Assembly: GCA_031841125.1 (NCBI GenBank)
Contig: CM063108.1
Location: forward strand, 7,175,683 to 7,239,682
Direction of reading: 5' to 3'
Source: Acanthococcus lagerstroemiae
Lineage: Eukaryota; Arthropoda; Insecta; Hemiptera; Eriococcidae
DNA length: 64,000 bases
Part shown: piece after piece, positions 55,771 through 64,000 of the stretch
Layout of the letters: each line of letters starts with the position of its first letter
How positions within the stretch are numbered: position 1 is the first letter of the stretch
Program-made: the position numbers and the translations under genes
The notes under the pieces: model-generated
What the model was told of the DNA's origin: nothing
Seen by the model: only the letters and a program-made list of their open reading frames with translations
Databases searched by the model: none

Positions 55771-57339
55771 TAGACTGTAGAATACAACACTAGAACCGCT
55801 ACCGATGTTTGTATTATGTGACCTCCCTGACTTTAAACAACTTTTTTTTCTTTATAACTCCAATAACAAAAGTTATATTTTCATCAATTTCTATCATCAG
55901 TCTAAGTAATTATACAGTGGGTTCCGGTCCCTGATAATACCTTTTCTGACAATTAATATGATACATCTCTGACATTACCTACTAAACCTAACTATAGGCT
56001 GCACTGTCCAGTATTATTAAGTACAAGCACTTGAAAACCCTTAAAGTAATTTATATTCGTATTAAATTCAGAGTAAAACAAATATCAAGAATAAATTAAG
56101 AAGCCGTATTCAAAACACTACAGCCCAGCAGCAGCACTCCGTCTCATTACTGATACTCAATAAAGCCAGTAAATTAGAGTATAATCGATCCTTCAAATGG
56201 CGGAGGTAATCGAAAAAATCGGAGATTTCTGATTCTGCATCAATATATTTTAATGAATAGGTAGGTATTAATGAAGAACAAATCTTCCAGACCGCAGATC
56301 AAGGAAAACGGAAGCAAACATCAAAACGACTAAGTCACAGTTCAATTACTGAAATGTGATCCGAAATGAGGAATCTTCTGTCTATTTATTCTAATTGGTT
56401 AGTCACTTAAGTACTGTAAAGTTACAGCGCATTTCGTAAGAAAGCTAAGGACCAGCGGTGTTCAGTATAGTGGAAAAAATTTCAGTAAGCAGTATGAAAC
56501 TGCACTGATCAAAGAAATTTCAAATACCTAGAAACTGCGAACACCATAAAAGAGTAATCAGTGGCGGCAGTTAGGCTAGTTAACACGTTTAGCAACCAAA
56601 AAATGTTGTTTGTGAACTTTCATAACGGTAAGTGCATAGGTTATTGGCACATAATAGCATCACATAGATAGCACTCAGTAATGTAATAAATTTTACTTGA
56701 CATCATTACAAGGTGTCTGAGTTATATGAAATAGTATATTACACAACAAGAGCCAAAAGTGAGTTTACATGACTCGGGAATTGCTCACTCGCTAATGAAA
56801 TTGCGTGAAATTGAAAATCGCGATTTTTGCTGTAGAAGAATAGGGATGCTGAAATAATGTCCCAGATGTTTTCAATGTGTTAAGCGTTACTTAGTTTGTG
56901 TTAGTGTGTGAGAACCTATTTTTCGTAACATCCGTATTCTAGGTACCACTAGGCATTGGCCGATACCACGAAGCTGCAAATTCGGCCTGTCCAAGGAATT
57001 GTAGTATTTCTTCCAGGGCGTGAAAAATAGGGATGATGTAGCGACAGGCACAGCCCACTCACACATAGGCACCATGTTCGTTTTCGCGACGATTTCGGAG
57101 GCTATAGAAACGTAGGGTCAGTGTGATTTTTATGTGGCTTCGCCCGATTGTGCTCTTGCATAGCGTGTATTCTCGTATCGCGATCTTATGCACTACGTTT
57201 GCAGAACTTTGGGTAAGTGTGCTCACCTCTTATGTGGGTCACTTATTGAGTATTCGCCTTCGATAAGTTACATAGAGTTACACTAATCAGTACTTAAAGA
57301 TATGTTTAAGGTCAGTGATCGATCGACACTGCTGTCTTG
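55771..57339. other. Intergenic, nothing recognised
   Basis: AT-rich, no supported feature. Exon 1 of gene D could be here but could not be identified. Confidence 0.3.
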
Positions 57340-57960
57340 TGGACCCGACAGTACTCGGAAGGTAGTACTGAGGGGGAGTGCTATGCAGAGTTTGGGGTAG
57401 CCAGGCTCAGGCGACGATGCGCTTCCTCTGCTGATCTCCCGATCTTGAAGCTCTCTCAGGTGTACGCTAAGGGGGGACGGTGTGGAGGGTGAGCGGAGAT
57501 TCCCACCGTTGGTCTGGCGTCAGGCTGGATCGGGGACAGGCAATCCTGGATTCGTCCAATCTCTCTCTTAAATTATATTAGTTGTACATGAGTTAGTTAG
57601 GGACCTAAATACTCAGTCGTGTCTTCTTCTGAATTACAGATAAATAGCGTCCGCCACATCGAGCCAGGGTCCACCTACGTCATAGCGCCTAGCTTAAGTA
57701 TCATTATAGAATTATTTTAATATACATAGTCTCCTTACTCTTCGTGTCATTTCTTGAGAACTTGTCAACGTTAGTGTTAGGTCGGTTCCTCTTCTACACC
57801 ACACTCGGAAGTATTAAAGTATTTCATATTATACCCCCTGGCCTATCTCCCACGGGTTCACATGCGCAATCACGTGTATATTATTATTTATATTATTTTC
57901 TTTTTACAGGTGTGTTACACTAGTCCTACCTAGGCAACGTTAAATTCGCAATGCACAACT
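57340..57960. other. LTR-like stretch, uncertain
   Basis: A purine tract 'actgagggggag' (57367-57378) is followed by TGCTATGCAG. The following ~500 bp are less AT-rich than the surroundings and pass 'cccacgggttcaca' near 57850. This looks like the 3' end plus LTR of a decayed LTR element, but no second copy or coding remnant is present to confirm it. Confidence 0.25.
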
Positions 57961-58049
57961 TGGAAGTTGGAATTTCGAAAAATGGCGTATTTTTGTTTTA
58001 CCGCGCAGACGTTGATACTGTGTTTAAATATAAGCTTCAAAACTTTAAC

Positions 58050-59390
58050 ATTTCAAATGGTGATGGCGGGGACTGTGGAGGGAGGTAAAGGCCTCGAGTC
58101 GGGGGGGGGGGGGGGGATAATGGTGAGTAAAAGGTCCTGGTGGAGGAGGAAGTCCTTGGTGAGAGAGGCGGCCGGGAAAGTAAATGGAGGCCATGGTGTG
58201 GAAGGTTCTGGTCCCCGGCAGGTGGTCTTGAAGAGAAGGGTTCTCGTGGGGGAGGGGTGGTCATGGTGGTAGAACCTCCTGGTTGGAGGACCAGAGATCT
58301 TCGTAGTGGTTGAGCGAGGAGGCCGTAGGGTGACAGAGCCTCGGAAAGGGAAGGCTGTGGAGAAGGACTAAGTCCGCTATTGGAAGGGAGTAGAGACTGC
58401 GGATCGCCCACCCTGCCCCACTAATTGCTTATTTCTCCATGGGTAGCCTACCCCTTGGAGGTGATTCATGGTGGAGGGAGCTCCAGAGTGGGAAGGAGAT
58501 CCATGGGTGGCGTGGTCTCAGGAGAGGGATAAAGGCCCTGGGTGGTGTGGGGGAGTAACTGTGAGTAGGAGGTCCTGGTGGGGGAGGAAGTCCTTGGTGA
58601 GAGAGGCGGCCGGGAAGGCGAATGAAGGCTATGGTGCGGAAGGTTCTGGTCCCGGACAGGTAGTCTTAAAGGGAAGGGTTCGCGTGGGGAGGGGTGGCCA
58701 TGATGGTGGAAGCTCCTGGTTGGAGGACCAGGGGATCTTCGCAATGGTTGAGCGAGGAGGCCGTAGGGTGGTTGAGTGAGGAGCCCGTAGGGTGATGCAG
58801 CCACGAAAGAGGAAGGCGGTAGAGAGGAACTAAGGCCGCCATTAGGGAGGTCGTAGTGATGGGTGAAGAGGTCTTGGTGAGGGTGTGGTACGTGGACAGA
58901 AATGAAGGCCATAGTGGTGTGGGGTGGTCGAAGGACGTGGTCGAAGGACGTGGTCCTAATGGAGGGCACTCGGGGTGGAAGAGGGTGATCGGGGGAGACT
59001 AGATGGAGGACTATGGCCATTGTGGGGGAGGAGTTTGTGGCTGAGGAGGGCTGCGACTGTTGAGGCGTGACCGTGGAGGCGGAGAGCAGCCATGGTCAAC
59101 GAGGGGGTCGTGGTGGTGGTGGAGGAGGAGGAGGAGGCTCCTGATGAAGAAAGGATGGAAGGGGGTTTATGGTGGAAGATTGAGGACCGCTGATAGAGGG
59201 GGAGCAAAAGAAGCACAAAGCAAACCTGAACTCAGGAACAAAAGTTTCAGACCAAACACTGAGGACTGTGGCGCTTGGACCGAGGCGCGAAGCGCCGAGG
59301 AAGGCCGATACGAACGAAGCGAGTGACGGCGGGGTGGTTAGGCCGCGAAGCGGCCAGGGGGCAAAGTCCCCCCCCCCCAGTAATACAGAG
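58050..59390. repeat. GC-rich block with ~430-bp tandem duplication
   Basis: 58120-58340 and 58560-58770 are close direct copies ('gaggaagtccttggtgagag', 'aggcggccgggaa', 'ggttggaggaccag', 'gttgagcgaggaggccgtag'). The whole block is G-rich on the + strand, in contrast to its AT-rich neighbours. Long open frames exist on both strands (for example Pro/Ser-rich minus frames of 124 and 184 codons), as expected for a G-rich repeat. At 59280-59360 'gcgaagcgccgaggaagg' and 'gcgaagcggcc' lead into the LINE at 59395. G16 at 58101-58116. Confidence 0.6.
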
Positions 59391-59394
59391 GTAT

Positions 59395-61910
59395 TGCAAG
59401 CAATGAAAGAAGATATGAATTCAACAGGGCGATTCAGAGAATTAAATGGGGCATAATTGGATTGGCAGAAAAAATGGCGGGGGAAAATTAACATAAACGA
59501 AAGATGGCTACTTTTATTATTATGGCAGTACAAAAGGTTATAGGGGGTGGGTTTTTACATTCACCCAGAAATAATGAAGACAGTTACAGAAATTAAAGGA
59601 GCATCAGAGAGAATAGGGTGGTTAAAAACAGAAATAGATAAAAATACAAAAATGTTGATAATACAAGTATACGCACCAACGCTGGAGATTAAAAATAGCA
59701 CACCTTCTTTGAGAAAGACGAGAAATTAAAATAAACATGGAGCTCTCCAAACAAAAATACAAAAAACGAAATACACGATCTGTTGATTGATGATCTCCGT
59801 ATTATTGAAGATATCTCCACGCTATCATGATTTGAATTTTTATCAACCACCGAATATGCAGAGGAGTAATAAAAGTCCCAAAACAAAGGAGATACATTAC
59901 AAACATAAAAAAGAAGAAAGACTTTTAGGAAATTATACCACTAAACAAAATGGCAAAAGCCAGACTAGAAATGAAAGAAAAAATGGAGCAAATACTCGAT
60001 AATAAAGGGCAACTATCGAAGCAAGAGCTATACAACCCAAATCGAAGAGGAAATTACCTCAATACCACGAAAATTGGATACACAAAGAACCAAAATTAAA
60101 ACAGATGAAAAACTAACAAGAGAAACGAAAGAATTAATAAGAACAAGAAATAAATGGTCAACAAGGGAAAACATAGCCATAAGGGAAAGAATCGAACTCT
60201 TGATACTAAAAAGAAAAGTTAAAATGGAAATTAAGAAAGATTTAAACAACTACATTCAAGGGAAAATCCTTAATATAATTGAGGAGAGCGGGTCTTCTAT
60301 AAGGAACTGTATAAAACCTGGGAAAGAGGTAGGGAGAAAGCCCAAATGGAAAACAGAAGAGAGGAAAGGAAACAAACGAAGAGGGGATCCAAAGAATTCT
60401 AGGAAGAGAGGTGGAAACGGTAATGAATAAAATAAAAACAGGCAAGATAGGCGGACCGGGTCTGATTGAAAATAAGTTACTAAAAGTCTTTACTATAAAA
60501 TTAACCCATCTCTCACTGAAGTATTTAACCGAATCATAGAAGAAGAAGAGGTACCAAAGCAATGGAAAGTGGCGGAAATTGTATTGATATTTCAAAAAGG
60601 GAAGAAAAAACAAACAGGGAATTATAGACCAATTAGTCTAACATCAAACATCTGCAAACTCTTTTCAAAATGTATGAAAGAACGTTTGTATCTCCAACTA
60701 GATTCCGAACAGGGGAGGGAACAATCAGGTTTTAGAAAAGATAGATCAACAATCGATCACATCTTCGGAATAAACCAAATAATAGAAAAATCTAACGAAT
60801 ACAACCTAAAAAATTTCCCCCTTTTCATTGATTTTCAGAAAGCCTTCGACACAGTGGAGCACAACTTCCTATGGGGGAGGGGGGCGTTGAAGAAACAGGG
60901 GATCAACCCAAAATACATCAGAATTAGCTGAAATATGTACGAAGGAGCCGAAGACTACGTAAAGACAGACAAGGAGATGGGGGAACGATTCAAAATTGAG
61001 AGAGGGGTAAAGCAAGGCAACCCACTCTCCCCCAATCTATTTAATAGAGGGAGATGGAGAATATTTAAATAATTTACGATTCGCGGACGATATGGTAGTT
61101 ATAGCTAATTCAGTAGAAGAAATACAACAATTAGGAGAAGAGTTGTATCAAGAAAACAAAAAGGCGAGACTGAAAATCAATTGGGGGAAAACGATATTGT
61201 TAACAAATAGGAAGATGGAAACAGCAGTAACAATTGGGGGAACAGAAATTTAAAAAAAGGATGAAGTAACATATCCGAGCCAAATAATATCTTTCAAAAA
61301 TAGAAGGGATAAGGAATTGAACATGAGAATAAAGAAAGGGGGGAAAAGCTGTTGGGGGTTTAAAGAGATTTATAATGGGAAAATGGGGCTAACATTACAA
61401 ATAAAGGTATGGGGAAACTCTACAAGTCCAGTCCTCACGTATGGTGCTCAAATCTGAGCCTTAACTAAGACAGAAACAAATAGATTAGGAAATACACAAA
61501 AAATAATGGAGAGAAGTAAGTTAAAAGTAAAAAGGAATTATAAGATAAAAAATATAGCAATAAGGGAAAAAACTGGATTAATTGGGATAGAATATTGCAT
61601 TAAGAAACTTAAATGGAAATACGCGGTACATATCAGCAACAAAGAGAGGGAAGCTGGGAAAGGAAAGTGGAGGAATGGGTGCCATATGGGAGGAAAAGAT
61701 CGGTTGGAAGGGCAGTGACGCGTTGGTGCGATGAATTCAAAAAAGAAGTAGGGCCATTATGGCGAAGAGAAGCGGCCATCCGGAGAAAATGGAGAGACGT
61801 CGGAGACGCCTATGCCCTAAAATGGGGTGAGGTGATACCGGGGAGGGGGAACATCTACCCCTTGACTCAACCATATCGTCGACTTATAAATAAACAATAT
61901 AAATAAATAA
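59395..61910 (+). pseudogene. RTE-type LINE, heavily decayed, nearly full length
   Basis: Domains in order through many stops: endonuclease 'GVGFYIHPEIMKTVTEIKG' and 'MLIIQVYAPT' (about 59546-59680); linker 'DEKLTRETKELIRTRNK'; RT 'GNYRPISLTSNICKLFSK', 'FPLFIDFQKAFDTVEHNF' and 'RFKIERGVKQGNPLSPNLF'; a deletion reaching the catalytic block (about 61070-61100, 'FADDM' readable in another frame); C-terminus 'MERSKLKVKRNYKIKN' and 'PYGRKRSVGRAVTRWCDEF'. Same family as 4167-6437 but opposite strand and much older. It ends in 'aaataaacaatataaataaa'. Confidence 0.8.
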
Positions 61911-62281
61911 ATTGTATGCTCGGGCTAGCGACTGAATTATGAGAATTGGGCGGTTGAGGTTTACATAATCTGTTTGTGTGACCCTTGAAATGGTTTCAGG
62001 CTAATAATTATGTTTGTGCCTTAACTGCTCTGACCCATATAGCTAGTCTGCTCGGTTTTCCAAACCTTACAATAACTTCTAACCATTTAAACTGATAAAT
62101 TTACCTTATCTTGAGGTTTTGAAGGTAAAACTATAAAAAAAGGTACCAGTCGAGTTTTACTAACATACCTATCATACAAGGCGAAGTAACATCTAAAGGA
62201 AAATCGGGGCTTTGAATTTTGCTTGCATTCCGGATAATCTCAGTCTTCTTATGGACGAGAAAGTTTCATTATTCTTAATTA
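61911..62281. other. Intergenic, nothing recognised
   Basis: AT-rich, no supported feature. Confidence 0.3.
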
Positions 62282-62560
62282 CAGTAGGCTCCGAAACACG
62301 ACAGCGCGGCATTGCGAAAACACGCGGCCAATAAAACAATCGCGATTTTAAAAAACGGATTTGTGATTTATTAGTACATAAGTATTGTTTTTTCACCTAT
62401 TTATTCCTTTTTAAAGGCAAAGTTCAATTTTCTGAATAAATTATTTTTTTCTTCAATTTTGTGCACGTTATTTCTACGTTGATAATATTCATTTCGGATT
62501 GTCCGACCTTTTTCGGTATCTGACCAGTCCCGATTAGGTCGGATAACACGGAGTCTACTG
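62282..62560. mobile_element. Pogo-like MITE with TA target
   Basis: A 279-bp element with ends CAGTAGGCTCCG and CGGAGTCTACTG (one mismatch), flanked by TA on both sides (62280-62281 and 62561-62562). The sub-terminal sequence 'ggtcggataacacgg' resembles pogo/Tigger ends. Non-coding. Confidence 0.65.
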
Positions 62561-62904
62561 TAATCCGAATAATGATTTCACTTTCCTGGTGGCTCATATC
62601 TGGTCCAAATAGATTCGCACTGGGTCTCATCATGGAGTTTGGGAATATTATTTTGGTTTAGGAACCGACAGCCGTTTATGCATCAGTTGCAGTCATCTAA
62701 GCACCGGCTAACTGTTGCGATGACAACCAATATATTTTTCATATGTACGTTTCTTTCAAAAATAGAAAGATTTAATAATATTGTTGTTAATTAAGATAAA
62801 TTTGAGGGTAGTAAATCGTCGGCTACGTGCTAAGCACAAACCAAAGCTATGAAATATTGAATAGACGTCAACACAGTGCATTTTGAATTTTTGCGACGTT
62901 ACAG

Positions 62905-63067
62905 TGATTCTGATGAAGTGGTCATGGCGACTGTGGTTTGTGGCAGTGGCTCTTCTATTGCAGAATTTCTAACGGAGGTCAAGTCAGCTATAATGTATCA
63001 GAAGTCTAGCAGAATCAGGCTAATCGTAATAATTGAACCCAATTTGCAATCTACACTTGAGAATGAG
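62905..63067 (+). CDS. GT8 glucoside xylosyltransferase-like gene D, exon 2
   Basis: A 163-nt exon between acceptor 'cgttacag' and donor 'gtaagt', the same length and phases (2 in, 0 out) as exon 2 of genes B and C. It reads 'EVVMATVVCGSGSSIAEFL', 'TEVKSAIMYQKSS' and 'IEPNLQSTLENE', and is closest to gene C. No disabling change. Exon 1 (anchor) was not found upstream, and exon 3 could not be identified in the 930 bp to the window edge. With gene C's long introns as guide, the rest probably lies outside. It could also be an orphan exon of a broken copy. Confidence 0.78.
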
Positions 63068-64000
63068 GTAAGTTACTATCTTAACTCTGAAAACATAAAG
63101 TGTAATTTCAATAACTTTATAATCCTTCATCGATAGTCGACCAAAGTTTTTGATAACAGAATAGGTATTCTTACATTTTGAATCTCCTCTCTCAGACTGG
63201 CTCTCTACATTCGCCACTGGTATCAACAGAGCAATTATCATTCAAGTTTCTTGAGAACTGTTAAATGATGTTTTGATTAAAAAATTGAAAGTACCAATAC
63301 TACTACGTATAGAACATTAAGATTGTGTGAATCCAATATGAGTCACACAAAAAAAAATTACTAAATATAGTGGAAATATATTACTGTAAAACCACTGAAA
63401 AACTAAGAACTTAAGGTTACTGAAAACCTTTGAGTAGTTTTTCAGTAATTTTTTCGATAAGCTCAGGAGAATACTTCTTAACGCGGAGAACTTAAACCCT
63501 CCCCCCTTTTATTTGGAAGTTTTAGAACTGGTACCAGCTTGCACTTGACTCTGGATCCGATTAAACTGGAATTCTACATCGTCCTTTATATTTACCAACC
63601 CGATTTCTTCAATTTCAAGATCATCTCATGACCCAGTTTATGTTTCGCTGTCATGTCTTGCGTTCGCAATGAATGAGAGAGAAACTTACAAATTACTGTC
63701 TTCCTCATTCTATTAGACATTGACTAAAAAAAAACGTATTAGTTATACACAAATTTGTCAGGATTTTAGATTCTCAGCGGAGGTTGTAAACTTACAATGA
63801 CGTGAAGATGGTAATCCGGCAATACGTAGCAGACAGAGAGTTTTTCCGAAGTGCATATATCGCTTTTAGAAGTGAAGAGATCCATTTCGAATGAGCAACT
63901 TAACGTACTGCGTAACGTTTCATGAAATCAAACAAATGTTAAGGATAAAGAGAATACAACCATTGATGTACTGTGAACGCTGAAATAAAATAACATCGCA
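63068..64000. other. Putative intron 2 of gene D, to window edge
   Basis: No recognisable exon 3. AT-rich. Confidence 0.35.

Noticed and set aside
57982..58059. Hydrophobic start 'MAYFCFTAQTLILCLNIS' as exon 1 of gene D
   Set aside because: The nearest donor leaves phase 0, while the gene D exon 2 needs phase 2, and the frame runs into the G-rich repeat.
58466..59020. 184-codon Pro/Ser/His-rich minus frame
   Set aside because: It lies in the G-rich tandem repeat where several frames are open on both strands; there is no domain and no splice context.
63780..63900. Possible exon 3 of gene D
   Set aside because: No frame ends in the expected RLF-type motif with a GT donor.
1..64000. tRNA, rRNA, CRISPR arrays or bacterial operons
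   Set aside because: No cloverleaf, rRNA core or spaced identical repeats recognised by eye. The repeats seen are transposon-like and the genes are spliced.

Overview
The window is eukaryotic nuclear DNA. It is AT-rich, has spliced genes with GT..AG introns, and is crowded with decayed transposable elements. The element mix (RTE and Jockey/R1-type LINEs, Ty3/gypsy elements, mariner, hAT and pogo-like MITEs, a Polinton remnant) and a host gene family related to animal glucoside xylosyltransferases point to an arthropod, most likely an insect. The species cannot be named from sequence alone.

The host content is one gene family in tandem. Four genes, all on the + strand, encode glycosyltransferase family 8 (GT8) proteins of the GXYLT / Drosophila Shams type. 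Gene A (exons 1831-3160) is the 3' part of a gene whose 5' exons were not found. Gene B (7955-13515) is a complete 7-exon model of 368 aa. Gene C (35280-51035) is a complete 7-exon model of 380 aa. Gene D is represented by one exon (62905-63067) and runs off the right edge. B and C start with a short cytoplasmic tail and one membrane anchor, as in type II Golgi enzymes. The DXD metal/UDP-sugar motif, the cysteine-rich segment and the HG motif are conserved, and exon phases match exon by exon. Members of this family extend O-glucose on EGF repeats of Notch with xylose. An array of divergent copies suggests family expansion and possible change of acceptor.

Around and inside these genes: a fold-back repeat (1-1190); a 5'-truncated RTE LINE on the minus strand (4086-6437) and a Jockey-type fragment (6646-7330); MITEs and hairpins in gene B introns; a tandem-repeat and MITE zone (13976-17282); an integrase pseudogene (19690-20200) beside a very young gypsy element (20263-25333, identical-looking 194-bp LTRs, 4-bp target duplication, and a textbook -1 frameshift signal); a mariner / Polinton / hAT graveyard (27583-31493); a strong 79-nt hairpin (31758-31836).

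Gene C intron 4 holds an R1/Jockey-type LINE fragment and a second gypsy element, both antisense to the gene. Between C and D lie an RT fragment, a GC-rich duplicated block (58050-59390), a second decayed RTE LINE (59395-61910) and a pogo-like MITE.

The most notable finding is the tandem GT8/GXYLT-like array. No tRNA, rRNA, CRISPR or bacterial gene was recognised. Exon boundaries were set by eye from splice consensus, phase agreement and comparison between the copies.
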